Source: Tenrec ecaudatus
Taxonomy: Eukaryota; Chordata; Mammalia; Afrosoricida; Tenrecidae
DNA: 64,000 bases
Direction: 5' to 3'
Assembly: GCF_050624435.1 (NCBI RefSeq)
Contig: NC_134542.1
Span: 13,909,497 to 13,973,496 of the forward strand
In this document: positions 1 to 10,574 of the stretch, one piece after another
Layout: the number at the start of each line of letters is the position of its first letter
Numbering within the stretch: position 1 is the stretch's first letter
Translations under genes and position numbers: made by a program
Notes under the pieces: generated by a model
Told to the model about the DNA's origin: nothing
Databases searched by the model: none
Seen by the model: only the letters and a program-made list of their open reading frames with translations

Positions 1-167
1 TCAGGAAGCCTATGTTAAAAGGCTTTCACTTTATGAATTCAAATAGGACGCCTTGCCTACATTACAGACAGTTGCCTGATCTTAATGTTTGTGGGATGTT
101 TTATTCATCATGAATTAAAAAGACATGATAATATGCAGAGGCAGTTAAAGTATAATAGGGTCGTAAA

Positions 168-353
168 ACCAAAAAAAACCAAACCCAGTGCTGGCATGCG
201 GATTCCAGTCATCACAACCCTGTAGAACAGAGCAGATCTGATCCTAGGCGATCTGCTACCTAAGGCCTCATTTTCCCCCGTGGAGAAACTGGTGAGTGTC
301 ACGACCTTTCCATGAGCAGCCCAATGTTGACCCCCCTGCTCCACCAGGGCTCC
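168..353 (-). mobile_element. AfroSINE, minus strand
   Basis: Read on the minus strand, it starts with the GGAGCCCTGGTGGAGCAG head and runs through the 'gagaaa..gaggcc' middle to an AACCAAA-type tail (AACCAAACC on the plus strand near 179). The tRNA-derived head and RTE-like tail are typical of afrotherian AfroSINEs. It has no coding capacity, and an 87-codon open frame across it is an accident of the SINE. Confidence 0.8.
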
Positions 354-377
354 GATTATGCAATGACTCACTGTGAG

Positions 378-537
378 TGAGTCCTTCCTACTACACTGAC
401 CTCATGTTGGGTGTCTGAGGCCATCAATCTGGGGTGTGGAAAGCCTCATTTTCTTTCATGGACTTGCTAGTGGGCTTGAACCCACGACCTTGTGGTTAGC
501 ACTGCAACATTTACCTGACAGCCCCACCAGAACTCTT
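378..537 (-). mobile_element. AfroSINE, minus strand, diverged
   Basis: The segment 'gtgggcttgaacccacgaccttgtggttagcac' (at about 470) is the minus-strand tRNA B-box-like part of the AfroSINE. The copy ends near 'ccccaccagaactctt', a mutated GGAGCCCTGGTGG head. Its 3' tail is poorly preserved. It lies just downstream of another minus-strand copy. Confidence 0.65.
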
Positions 538-1587
538 AATTATATAGGAGAAGGATAAAAATAACAAACAAACAAATAAACAAAGAACCCCACCCCACAT
601 GCAAAACGTCTAAATGTTTTTACTAATTTTCAGTGCTAGCTAAACTTTATGCCCAGTGCCATGTCACTAGGCCGGTTTGGTTGGCAAACGAAGACTGGTT
701 GCCCACATATATAATTAGTGCTTTCAAGTATAAACAAGCCCCGACTCTTCATTTATGTCTTAAGGTACGTGACTCATTATTTGTTCCATATGATCATAAA
801 AAGCTTGCCAGGCGAACAGGTATTGAATTAACCAAAAAAGCGCCAGTGTCTGGAGTCTTTTCAGGTCTTAATGGGTCTGAATACAAACATAGTAAAGGCT
901 TAGGTGTGTAGAGTACATTAGGAAAAGCAGATCATATGGAGGGAAATGAAAGTGTTGGGTTTTATCACTCATCGGGACCTCTTTATAGGAATTGACCTTC
1001 TCCTCTTCCTGTCCTCCTAGGACGTCCTTGTACTTCTTCCCAGGTGATAGGGCTCCGGCCCCTGTGTAGTCACAAACCCTTGATGTGGGCTGGGCCCGAT
1101 ATGGTTTCCAAAATTGGCTATATTTTTAGTTTGTCGTGTTTTCTTCTTCTTCACATTAGAGTGTATCTCAGAGGTGTTATGTCAATGGAGGCCACCCTGT
1201 TGAAGCTGTGTTATATCCTTTTCCGTTTTTCGGTATATGAAACCCAGGATTGATGAAGCTAGAAGGGGAGCAGGTAGGATAAAGCGGTGGGAGTTGGGGG
1301 GTTACAGTGGTGGAGGTGGGGTAAATGGGTGACAATGTTAAGGAGTCTATGTAAAGAAGAAATTTTGGAAACTGATTATGGTAGTAATTGTATATTCTAT
1401 TGATGTGATTTAAGTTTGGAATAATAAATGTATTAAATCCCTAATAATAATAATAGAATCAAAAACCCTTGTATAGCTTTTGATTCACCCCAATTTTAAC
1501 TGCTAATAGCCTACTGTAGACAGGAAGCCATACCAATATAATTATGAGTTGAAGAACACATATTTTGTATGTCATATCTATAATATC
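538..1587. other. Unassigned sequence, possible retroelement 3' end
   Basis: No gene is recognised. A 92-codon open frame at 633-911 (plus) has no family resemblance and no supporting signals. From about 1255 to 1455 the sequence is purine-rich, then reads GGAATAATAAATGTATTAAA and ends in (AAT)n. This resembles the 3' end of a retroelement, but no TSD was found. Confidence 0.3.
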
Positions 1588-1776
1588 AGGTTCCCTGGTG
1601 GTGTAGTGGTTATGCATTGCTCGATTAACTGCAAGGTCAGCAACCCCAAACTACTTCTCAGGAGAAAGACGGGGCTTTCTACTCCCAAGAAGAGTCACAG
1701 TCTCAGACACCCACAGGACTGTTCCACACTGTCCCAGAGGGTCACTCTGAGTCGGAAGGGACTCGGTGGCAGTGAC
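1588..1776 (+). mobile_element. AfroSINE, plus strand
   Basis: Head 'ttccctggtggtgtagtggttatgc', middle 'gagaaagacggggctttctactccc', and tail 'gtcggaagggactcggtggcagtg'. It is nearly full length at about 190 bp. A 195-codon frame that crosses it (1549-2136) is spurious. Confidence 0.85.
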
Positions 1777-2414
1777 AGATATACATTGTACCCACGTACA
1801 AGCTATAATTTCAATACAGGAGATAAAAGTATTTTTCAAATGGCTCAAGGTTTTCACACCTGTTGGGGAAGCTGCCGCCCAGCTTCACAAATCTCCTTTG
1901 CTTTTAAAATAATATTCTTTTGGGTAGATTCCTTTATTTTGACATGGTGGCTCACCAAAGCTTCAAACCTCAAGCTTTGGTACATATCGAGCCATTTCAC
2001 TTTCCCCTGTGATGTCTCATTCCTGTCTCCCGGGCCCGCTCACAGCACATTGCATGCCTACGGCTGTAGCCAGGTTCATGGGATTGTAGTAGACATGCTA
2101 AGAAGTCCTGCAGAACCACGAGAGATTATGCTCTAACTTTAATATAAAATTTTCCAGGGAGACCAACTACTCACAGCAGGAATGATTATCGCCGTGTGGT
2201 AATTTTAAAATCCCTTTTGAGTAGAAAGGAACACACTCAATTCTAAGCCATGCTGTCCTAACGGAACCATGATGATGAGTTTGTTCTATGACCCAGATTC
2301 TTCCTGCTGCATATAATTCTTCAACGCAGTCACGAGCTCTTGGAAACATGGTATTTCTTTCGACATCAATTGCATTCTCTGAACCACACACAAGAATCGA
2401 GCTTATGCCTGTTG
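1777..2414. other. No recognisable feature
   Basis: Mixed unique sequence with modest GC around 2030-2060. No exon with convincing splice sites and no repeat family was recognised. Confidence 0.4.
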
Positions 2415-2575
2415 CCATCTAGTTGATGTCGACTCATAGCATTTGCCCCAGAGTAGACTTGCCCCAGAGGGTTCCCCTGGCTGTGATATTTATAACCAGG
2501 GTTTTCCCCAAGGACAGCCGGTGCCTTCACACCGCTGGTGTTTTTGTAAGCAGCTGTGTGCTTAGACACATTATG
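2415..2575 (-). mobile_element. AfroSINE, minus strand, older copy
   Basis: It begins with 'gttgatgtcgactcatagc', the reverse complement of the SINE tail, and continues with 'cagagtagacttgccccagagggtt' and 'ggttttcccc', as in AfroSINE minus-strand copies. The head end is degraded. Confidence 0.65.
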
Positions 2576-2699
2576 CTTTGTTCATAATAGATGAAATCAT
2601 AATTCTATGCATTTCACTGGCGATCGTGGTGTACCGGTCAAATGTTCCTGTGGTAAAATGAGAAATGTCAATATTTCTAGGCCTTTAAAAAATTAAAAA

Positions 2700-2890
2700 A
2701 ATATTTAAGACCTTTAAAAAAGTTTTATTGGCATAGACCTCACAAACCATATAATTTAATCAATCCATCATATTAAGAAGGCTTGTGCAAATATCACCAC
2801 AACCCATTTCAGAACATTTTTCTTTTCATAACTCCTTGTTAACTCCCCCTTCCCGCCTGCCCCCCCTCCCTGTCATACTCATAGGGAATT
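2700..2890 (-). mobile_element. Possible ancient L1 3' fragment
   Basis: 'agttttattggcatagacctcacaaaccatataattta' followed by 'gtgcaaatatcaccacaacc' resembles the widespread mammalian L1 3' sequence read in antisense (a stretch like attgagatataattcacataccata). Divergence is high, so the assignment is tentative. Confidence 0.35.
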
Positions 2891-3057
2891 ATCAATCCAG
2901 TTACAGTTTCTAAAGATCTACCTCTCCTGGATTTCTAAAACCTCCTGCAAATAGCTTCCGAATAGAAATAGTAAATCTTGAATGATGAATACTTGTTTTG
3001 TGGCCTCCCTTTTATTTTCTTTCAAAAGAAAAATGATCGCCTAACCTGGCGCTTTGG

Positions 3058-3292
3058 ATGGTCACCAGAAGGGACCAGTCCTTGGAAAAGGACATCGGGC
3101 TTGGTAAAGTAGATGGTCATTGAGAAAGAAGAAGACCCCTCGCCAAGACGGGGCACGCAGTAGCTGCAGCGCGGAGCTCAAACACAGCCCCGAGCGTGAG
3201 GCTGGCGCGGAGGCAGGCAGTGCCTCCAGCCGTGGTCCACAGTCGCTGTGAGTTCGAGCCGATTGGATGCCACTTCACACCCCCAGCAACAA
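3058..3292 (+). mobile_element. RTE/BovB-type LINE, 3' end fragment
   Basis: The order 'gaccagtccttggaaaaggacatcgggcttggtaaagtaga...gaagacccctcgcc...gagttcgagccgattggatgcca' matches the last 230 bp of other RTE copies in this window (for example 37150-37370 and 58030-58245). It ends with the 'gatgcca...caac' terminus. This copy is unusually GC- and CpG-rich. Confidence 0.75.
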
Positions 3293-3779
3293 TCCTGGTA
3301 CTTGTTCAATGGACGTGAAGTAATGAATGATGATAAAAATGGGTATTCAGGGTCCTTTTAGCAGTAAGTGGGCTAGCAAACCAAGTCTCAAAACGTCACA
3401 GCGACTTACAAGTCAAGCGGGATATTCTTGCTGAGGTCAGAGAAAGTTGTGTGGGGATGGTGGGACGGTGGGAGACTGACCACCTAGGGATTTGTCAGAG
3501 CGGGAGAAAATAAGATGGGAATCCAGATGATTCCTGCTTTTGTAGTTGAAGGAAGGGTTCTTCTGGGGGAAGAGTCTGACTGCTGCCTTTTGCACTGATT
3601 TGTCACGAGGAAGTCACTTTTAGATTCCCCTTGCCTGTCAAAATCCCCAGATGGTGCCTTACAGGAAATCTTCAAGCCATTCCAGCCTGAGACCGTCGGA
3701 GGTTTGTTATTGCTCTAGGAGCCAGGGCTATGGGTTGGAGTCATCCTGGAAGGTCCATAACTAAACCAAGAATCCTCAG
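3293..3779. other. No recognisable feature
   Basis: Unique-looking sequence. The minus-strand 63-codon frame at 3484-3675 lacks any supporting signal. Confidence 0.4.
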
Positions 3780-4528
3780 AGGAGAGGAGAGGAGAGGAGA
3801 GGAGAGGAGAGGAGAGGAGAGGAGAGGAGAGGGGAGGGGAGGGGAGAGGAGAGGAGGGGAGGGGAGGGGAGGGGAGGGTAGAGGAGAGGAGAGGAGGGGA
3901 GGGGAGGGGAGGGGAGGGAAGAGGGGAGGAGGGGGGGAGGGGAGGGGAGAGGAGAGGAGAGGAGGGGAGGGGAGGGGAGGAAAGAGAGGAGGGGAGGGGA
4001 GGGGAGGGGAGGGGAGGAGAAGAGAGGAGGGGAGGGGAGGGGAGGGTAGAGGAGAGGAGAGGAGGGGAGGGGAGGGGAGGGGAGGGAAGAGGAGAGGAGA
4101 GGAGGGGAGGGGAGGGGAGGGAAGAGGAGAGGAGAGGAGGGGAGGGGAGGGGAGAGGAGAGGAGAGGAGGGGAGGGGAGGGGAGGAGAAGAGAGGAGGGG
4201 AGGGGAGAGGAGAGGAGGGGAGGGGAGGGAAGAGGGGAGGAGAGGGGAGGGGAGAGGAGAGGTGAGCAGGGGAGAGGTGAGCAGGGGAGAGGAGGGGAGG
4301 GGAGGGGAGGGAAGAGGGGAGGGGAGGGGAGGGGAGAGGAGAGCAGGGGAGAGGAGAGGAGAGGAGAGGAGGGGAGGGGAGAGGAGAGTAGGGGAGAGGA
4401 GGGGAGGGGAGGGAAGAGGGGAGGGGAGGGGAGGGGAGAGGAGAGGTGAGCAGGGGAGAGGTGAGCAGGGGAGAGGAGGGGAAGGAACACAAAGAAGAGG
4501 AGGAGAGAGGGAGAGAAACATCATTATT
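3780..4528. repeat. GGAGA/GGGGA polypurine tandem tract
   Basis: About 750 bp of almost pure purine on the plus strand. It opens with uniform GGAGA pentamers and passes into mixtures of GGAGA and GGGGA with rarer interruptions (GGGAA, GGTAG, GTGAGCA). Longer blocks recur, for example the GTGAGCAGGGGAGAG pair at about 4262-4290 and again at about 4445-4475, so there is higher-order duplication. It can form triplex or G-quadruplex structures in principle. Long Pro/Leu/Ser or Arg/Glu/Gly frames over it are not genes. Confidence 0.95.
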
Positions 4529-5199
4529 TTGTCCTCCAGTCCGAGTGGGACTTGTCCCTTAAGGATTTCAGTGAATGATTTTAAAGAATGTCATCACCAA
4601 GCCTTTCATGTGAGGTGACTGCTCTCAGTAAATCTCACTCAAATACAAGCAGTCCCTGGATCACAATATAATTCCGTCCCTCGTTCTCTCTTCAAGTTGT
4701 GTTTTTCTGTTAATTTGAACAATTAGTTATTGTTTATACATCTAACGCTGCCAGTTAGCCAAATGAAAGCAGTAAAAACATTTCAGGTGCACTAACATCT
4801 TTAATCTGAACAGTACAGCCATCATAATCATGTATTCACACCTATTGCCGAGTAGCACCCATTTGCTATAATCTACCATTACCTGTATGTGTTGATAAGC
4901 TCCCTGAAGCTTTGGGGACAGGTGGTGAGTAACTACGGGTTACCCTTAAGTCGGCCATTTGTCAACTTCCTAAAGTTCATGTCACTGAAATCCCTCACGG
5001 GAAAATCTGCACAGGAAAGATGGTGTTGCACATCCGCTTACCATGGTCCTTCGCCAAAGCGCAGGTCTTTGGGGTTTTTACGTGAACTGAATAGGGTACT
5101 ATTGCCACCTTGTGATCAGAAATAGAAGGTCTTTTTCTGAGAGGTGATCATGTCATAAACCCCAAATCCCAATTGCTTGCCACCTGGTGGATTCTCACC
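4529..5199. other. No recognisable feature
   Basis: Unique sequence between the polypurine tract and a degraded SINE. A 78-codon frame at 4889-5125 has no recognisable product. Confidence 0.4.
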
Positions 5200-5316
5200 A
5201 AGCCAGTCCAACCGAACCCACTGCCCAGGAGTCAGTGCTGACTCACGGGGACGCCCACGGCGGGATTCCGGGGCTGGCCCTGCTCACGGAGTAGAAAGCC
5301 CAGGTTTTCCCTCTGA
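5200..5316 (-). mobile_element. Degraded AfroSINE, minus strand
   Basis: 'ccaaccgaacccactgcccaggagtcagtgctgactcacgggg' corresponds to the reversed SINE tail, and 'gagtagaaagcccaggttttccctc' to its middle. The head is missing or unrecognisable. Confidence 0.5.
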
Positions 5317-6478
5317 ATTGAGTTTTTGGGGATTTCATGGACTTGGTTCTTGGGGGTGCATTTTTCTCATTTTGAAATAGACAAGCTCAAATCACCACAT
5401 CTAAGCAGAACTGTTGGGAGAACACTTTTCCTAGGGGGTATTTACACCCCACCCCTCCCTGGGATGGGCCTCTGCCTGGCCTGAGGGAAGCTGCTTTAAC
5501 ATCACAATGAAACGCAGGTTTCTAAGCGCCTCTCTCCCCTCATCCATCAAGAGATGCTGGGAGTCTTTCTCTCCTGGACTGCAGTCTTCATTTCCCACCC
5601 CAGGAGGACCAGCTGGAGCGGAAATCCAGGAATGGGGTCATAAAACAAGGCGCCTGAACTTTACCTAAATATACTTGTGTTTCACTGTCAATACCACTTA
5701 GTGATCTATGTATTTTAACTTGCTTTTTTGGTCTGCTTTCTGGATTCTACCCTCCCTGAATCACAGAAAAGAACTTGGCGAGAAAAGAGGGGGCTGCAGT
5801 CTGGAGCGCGTTTCCCTTTGAACAGGCGAGCCTGATATTAAAACAAAGACCTCAGTAATTCCAAATGGACACTGTGGTGGTCTTCTTTGATCCGAACCGC
5901 AGCAATTTGTTTTTGACACGTTCTCTTGTTACATTTATTCATAATTATTTTTATTATGTTAAAAAATCTGCATTGACCGAAAGTGGGCAAACCTCCCCGC
6001 CCCCCTCATGCATTTCTAGTTATGCCTCTGCTGTTCAGATGGACAGATCCAGTAGCTGTGAGGCTCAATATTAGAAATATCAGGACACGCGTTAAACTAA
6101 ATCGCAAGGACACTAAAGTATTGAAACATTTCTTTTTTGGTAAATGTTAAGTTTAACCACCTTAATCATAAAAAATATGGGTGGAGCTAATTCTTATTTT
6201 TATTTAGCACTTTTTTTTTTTGCATGAGAGGATTATTGCAAGACCAGGCCAAGTATTTCGTCAGCTTTAGCTGGAGAAGCCATTTCAACCACTGGAAATG
6301 AAAGTAAACAAGAAAACATGATATTGATCCTGAACCAACACAATCTGTTTTTATGCCCCAGAAACTAGGTGATCTGCCCCCCGCCCACCGTAAAATAGGG
6401 AGCTGGTAGCTTTTAAAGCCTCCTATGCAATTTCACTCATTTCTTTCTCTGTTATTTTGCACCTCTTCAAGTCAGATA
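5317..6478. other. Unique intergenic or intronic sequence
   Basis: No repeat or exon was recognised. It contains a T-run at about 6209-6221 and an AT-rich stretch at 6110-6210. Short frames such as 5865-6074 lack support. Confidence 0.4.
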
Positions 6479-6672
6479 GGAGCCCTGGTGGTGTAGTGGT
6501 TATGTGTTAGGCTGTGATCTGCATGGTTGGCAGTTCAAAACCACCAGTACCTCGGAGGGAGAAAGACTGGGCTTTCTACTCCCATAAACAGTTACCATCT
6601 TGGGGAAATTCACAGGGCCTCGCTATGAGTCAGCACTGACTCGATGGCTGTGAGGTTGAGGTTGGGTTTGAT
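6479..6672 (+). mobile_element. AfroSINE, plus strand, full length
   Basis: Head 'gagccctggtggtgtagtggttatg', 'ggcagttcaaaaccaccag', 'gagaaagactgggctttctactccc', and tail 'ctatgagtcagcactgactcgatggc' followed by 'gaggttgggttt'. It inserted at the border of an older SINE that continues to its right. Confidence 0.9.
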
Positions 6673-6975
6673 GCTACACGGGTTTCAGTAGAGCTGCCAG
6701 GGGCTGAGGGACTCGGCAGAAAGGCTTAGCAATCGGCTTCTGAAAAGTCAGACAGTGAAAGCCTGGACCACAATGGCCTTTCAACTGATCGTGGGGCTGG
6801 CGCAGGGCTGGGCACTTTGTTCTGTTTTGCCTGAGGTTGCGATGCATTGGGCCCATATTCTTGTCAAGATCTACAACCCCACACCCACTGACACCGGGTG
6901 TTCGGGTGTCTGTGAGTTGGAATCTCCTTCATAATAGTGAAGTTGATTTGGGTGAGGGTTAACAGCAGCAACAAC
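6673..6975 (+). mobile_element. Older tRNA/RTE-type AfroSINE, plus strand
   Basis: 'gggtttcagtagagctgccaggg', 'gaaaggcttagcaatcggcttctgaaaagtcagacagtgaaa' and 'actgatcgtggggctggcgcagggctgggcactttgttctgtt' follow the long AfroSINE subtype whose body resembles RTE sequence. A further tail-like piece, 'gtgtctgtgagttggaatc', lies at 6907-6925. Divergence is greater than in the abutting SINE, so it is probably older. Confidence 0.6.
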
Positions 6976-7107
6976 TTTCCTTATAACTTCTGTACTCAGG
7001 AGGGCAGAATCCTTGACCATTTAAAAGTCCCCAGGACTATCCTGACCTTTGATTTACCTCCCTGACCCTATAACCTTCCTAAATTCCTCCCTGACTAGGA
7101 GGCACTG

Positions 7108-7318
7108 AGGAGCCCTGGTGGGATAGTGGGTTACAGGTGGGGCTGCTTGCCGCAAAGCCAGCAGTTTGAAACCACTAGTCAGACCGTGGGAGAACGACGA
7201 GGTCATCTTCTTCAGTAAAGGCTTTCAGCCTTGGGAACTCACAGGTGGAGTTCCACCCTTTCCTATAGGGTTGCTAAGAGTCAGAATGGACTCAACGGTA
7301 GTGGCTTTGAGATTTGAG
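7108..7318 (+). mobile_element. AfroSINE, plus strand
   Basis: Head 'aggagccctggtgggatagtggg', 'ggagaacgacgaggtcatcttcttc', and tail 'tatagggttgctaagagtcagaatggactcaacgg'. Near full length. Confidence 0.85.
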
Positions 7319-7790
7319 GAGGTCCTGAGTAGGAAAGCTCTCCTGAGCTCCAGTGTGCTTCTGGAAACCTCGAAGAATTAGTGTCAGTAGACTAGATGGG
7401 GGGTCTCCTAGATGGGGAGCATGGCACCAGATCCTGATGGAATTCCTTCTGACATAGAGGACAAATGTGGGCAGAATCCCCAATCCAGGACCAAGTTCCT
7501 GTTAGTCTAGGTGCCTAGGGGCGAGGTGCCTGGTCCCAGAAGGGGGCTCTGACAGTTGAGGGGCTGCTGGGGCAGTGAGTCTGCCCTGCAAGGATTTCCT
7601 GACCCCTCGGGAAGGTGGTTAAGGGCGGGGTGCCTGATCCCACACGGAGTTCCTGCTGACCTAGAGGGTGACTGGGGGCAGGCACCTCCTCTGGCAATGC
7701 ATATTCTGCTGAAGAGAAGATTGTGTGTCTCCAAACTGGGAAACCCGGGCCTGGTGCCTTGTCCCTGAGGGTGTGCCTCTAACCTCAGGG
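7318..7790. repeat. Degenerate tandem repeat, period about 103 bp
   Basis: A phrase like GGTGCCTGATCCC recurs at 7423, 7525, 7629 and, weaker, 7753, with a possible earlier copy at 7317. Between the phrases are related stretches such as 'ttcctgctgacctagaggg' (7650) and 'attccttctgacatagagg' (7441). Spacings are about 102, 104 and 124, so this is an old, eroded minisatellite of four to five units. Confidence 0.6.
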
Positions 7791-7850
7791 TTGGTGTGTT
7801 TGTGTGTGTGTAGGGGGGGAGGGGATGGGCAGGTGGGGGGGGGTCACTGA
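7790..7850. repeat. GT- and G-rich low complexity
   Basis: A short (GT)n run is followed by G-runs of seven and nine bases (about 7813-7845). A quadruplex is possible, and there is no coding content. Confidence 0.7.
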
Positions 7851-8439
7851 TTGCAGAGTAAAGCTGGGAATGGTCACACTTGTGGGAATCATGAGGCTGT
7901 AGGGAAGAAGTGGAGGAGGTGGGATTGCCTCTTTTTGGTCACCAGCTACCAGTGTGGGTTCTGGTACAGTGTTGGGCAAATAGATTCCATTATCGTATTG
8001 CTGCCCAGATCAAAAGACTACTTGAAAAATTTAAAAATGATCACAATGTGTCAGGTCAATTGACAATTCACCACTTTGTCTCTCGTCACTGTTTTTAATT
8101 CAGTTTCTGCTTCTACATGCTATTTGACCAACTTCTTTATCTTTTCCTTTGGAGCTCAGGATTCCAGGATTATCATCCGTACCTGTTGCATCTGGTTTCC
8201 CACGTCCTTATTGGGGAAGGCCTCAGTAGCTTGCCTGCCTAGTCCACCAACGTGCTGAAATGCTTTACCTGTACATTGAAATGCTGCGAGAGAAGAAAAG
8301 GAGTTCATAGGAGATACGCACTCTGACTTATTTACACTCCAGTCAAGTTAGTTGTAATTGCAAGTGAGAGAAACCGATTCAAATTAATTTAAGCAAAAAA
8401 GAATACATTGGCTTATAACACCAAAAAGTCCAGGGGTAG
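7851..8439. other. Unique sequence, possible ancient repeat at 8320-8440
   Basis: No gene is recognised. 'gagagaaaccgattcaaattaatttaagcaaaaaagaata..ttggctta' (8370-8420) resembles an ancient mammalian interspersed repeat that I cannot name. Confidence 0.3.
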
Positions 8440-8790
8440 ATGTGATGGTTAATGTTGTATGCCAGCTTGATTAGGTTATGATTCTCAGTAGTTTGGCAAA
8501 CATTGGGCGGATTGCTATTTCATAAGTAATATAATGTAATCATCATCATGATGTAATCTGATATGAACAGCCAATAAGATGGAGGAGAAATTTCCTCGGG
8601 AATATGGCCCATGTCTAATACATATGAACATGCTGGCAAAGCTGGCTGGCTTTCACTCATGATCTTGTAAGAACACAGGAAGAACAGACTGAACCTCACC
8701 ACGTCTCTTCTCTTTATTTCGTGATGAGAATTCCTTGAGGGTAGAGGCTGCTCTTTAATGAAGAAAAAATAAGTACAAAGCAACACAATT
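8440..8790. mobile_element. Unclassified interspersed repeat, partial
   Basis: It starts 'atggttaatgttgtatgccagcttgattagg' and includes 'gatgtaatctgatatgaacagccaat' and 'gaaatttcctcggg'. It looks like the opening half of a mammalian repeat whose other end reads 'tttctctagagaaccta', seen at about 11842. It is possibly the same family as the split element at 10575-11866. Confidence 0.4.
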
Positions 8791-9283
8791 ATAGAAAGCT
8801 AGAGGGCAAGTGTGCCCTGTTTCACTTCTCCAGCAAATCTTGTGTAGTCTAAAATGTAAAATAGATGGACATTTTGTGTTCTTTGATAAGAATGTGTGCT
8901 TTATTTGCCTCTTTGGTATAGCTTATGCTACTGAGATGGTTTTCCAATCTATGCATAATCTTTTAGTAAATAAATATTAAATGAAGTATCTCAATAATTC
9001 TAAAAATTAAGACTACACATGACAATGTATACGCTCACATATATATTTGAACCACTGCTGTTTCTGATCATGTGGATCTTGGTACTAAAATAGAGACAGT
9101 TTAAGAAACTAAACTTTACTTTTATACATTTTTATTGTGACTTTATAAATATTCTTCTGGGACATTTCCTCTTTAATTTTTCGCCAGTTTGTGAACTGTC
9201 TATTGGTCAATATAATCCTACCTTTAAATATGGAAACAACATGCAACGGTGGTCTCTACTAATAAAAGAATTCAAAACAGATC
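8791..9283. other. AT-rich unique sequence
   Basis: Nothing recognisable. AT-rich, with several ATAAATATT-like stretches. Confidence 0.4.
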
Positions 9284-9370
9284 ATGTTCATCACGGGGGA
9301 TCCAGAGAAGGGCTGGCACTCAGAGTCCCTGCTGTGGCAGAAGCCAAACTCCTGGCCAAGGAAGATAACA

Positions 9371-9458
9371 CTCTTGCCTCCCTATGAATCAAATCAGATA
9401 AAACCCTTGCCTCCCTATAAAGCAAATCAGATAAAACTCTTGCCTCCCTATAAAGCAA
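9371..9458. repeat. 34-bp tandem repeat, 2.6 copies
   Basis: Units begin CTTGCCTCCCTATAAAGCAA and continue ATCAGATAAAACT. The first two units are 34 bp each and the third is partial. The first copy differs at TATGAATC versus TATAAAGC. Confidence 0.85.
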
Positions 9459-9496
9459 CCCGCCAATTGTTTTAGGAGCAATATTGTTGTTGTTCA

Positions 9497-9705
9497 TAAC
9501 TCAGCTTCAGTTCACTCTCATGGAATTGAGTCTGACTCACCGCGATCATCGAAGGGACAGGCTGGGCCTATCCCTGGGGGATTTGGACACTGTGACTCTT
9601 CAGGAACAGAAGTCCCCTCAGCTGCCTCCCCTGGAGTGGCTGGTGCTTTCACACTACTGACCCTGTGATTAGCAGCCCAATATATAACCCTCTTGGGCAG
9701 CAGAG
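9497..9705 (-). mobile_element. AfroSINE, minus strand
   Basis: A reversed tail, 'tcatggaattgagtctgactcaccgcgatc', is followed by 'ctcccctggagtggctggtgctttcacactactgaccctgtgattagcagccc', the reversed tRNA-like head region. The final head bases are lost. Confidence 0.7.
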
Positions 9706-10109
9706 CTAGAAAAAGAATTAAAAACAAACAGGTATTTTATTTTATAACATTCTTAGATCCTAGAAGAATAGTTTGATATTTTTTTCTTACATGTGATCTT
9801 GGTATGTCCAACCTTATCACATCACGATAATTCAACTGTCTATGAGCAGGCACTAGTGGGGAGGACCTCTCTTGTTATTGAAGCAACCCTCCCCCATTCC
9901 TCCGGTATTATTTCTCCCCACATGTGCAGTAGATGCATGTGGTAGAGCTGTGCCTTGTATGACTTTCTGGCAGGGTTCATATGTGGAGCCCCCCCCCCTT
10001 ATATTGTTGAAAGGGGAATTTTCCATGAATAAGTTGTTGTATGGTATAGTGGGTGATTTGATACGATTTCTAGTCATAGGCTCTGTACCTCTCACCAAAT
10101 AACTGGGTG
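9706..10109. other. No recognisable feature
   Basis: Unique sequence with a C-run at about 9990-9999. Overlapping 76- and 86-codon frames on opposite strands have no identifiable product. Confidence 0.4.
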
Positions 10110-10574
10110 GCAATATGCAGAGAGGGCATATGAAACTGTAACCTGGAGATCAGTCAATTTTGTCATCCTGCTGCGTATAAAATGAACCACCTCAGAAGCA
10201 GGAACAGGGGTCTCACTACCACCAAGAAAGAGGCGCCAGCAGTGGAAACTGTCCTTTGGACCCCAAGATCTCTGTGCTGAATTGTCTTGATCCAAGAGAC
10301 AGTTCCAGGGCCAGAGAAGTGGTGGAGAAGCAGCAGCAGCAGTGACAACAGCATCAAGTGTGACACTAAGTAGTGGCTTCCCATAGAGCAAGTGATATTG
10401 AGCACCTATCCCCAGAGACTTGCTTGTGGAATTAGATGCCTCCAGCTACTTAATTGGGGGAAGGAGGTCTGCGCCAATCCATGCAGCCAGAGATGTATGC
10501 CTTCAGGCTTTTGCTTATGTCAGAGGGAACTTTAGGCATTTATCAGTAGCACTAAGAGGGCTTTGTAGTGGTAA
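10110..10574 (+). mobile_element. Unclassified repeat resembling an LTR (copy 1)
   Basis: Related to 15690-16330. Both contain TATAAAATGA-like or ATAAAATGA text followed by 'agaagcagga', a 'ccaagaa..gagcca'-type phrase and CAGCAGCAGCAG. The TATA-like motif and the lack of a poly(A) tail suggest an LTR or internal ERV piece, but terminal TG/CA borders were not found. Confidence 0.35.

Noticed and set aside
633..911. 92-codon plus-strand frame
   Set aside because: No recognisable family, no promoter or splice evidence, and length is within chance for this much sequence.
1549..2136. 195-codon plus-strand frame
   Set aside because: Its first third is an AfroSINE and the rest has no protein-like pattern; chance frame.
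3137..3260. CpG-rich patch as a promoter island
   Set aside because: The sequence is the GC-rich 3' end of an RTE copy, too short for an island and without a nearby gene start.
3715..4618. Open frames of 118-269 codons on both strands over the GA tract
   Set aside because: They encode only Pro/Leu/Ser or Arg/Glu/Gly repeats dictated by the pentamer array. No gene signal.
6479..6560. A functional tRNA gene in SINE heads
   Set aside because: The tRNA-like A and B boxes are part of AfroSINE; no acceptor stem pairs and the body continues as SINE.
7423..7790. CRISPR-like regular spacing
   Set aside because: The repeats are degenerate, the whole 103-bp unit is related, and the DNA is mammalian. 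It is an eroded minisatellite.
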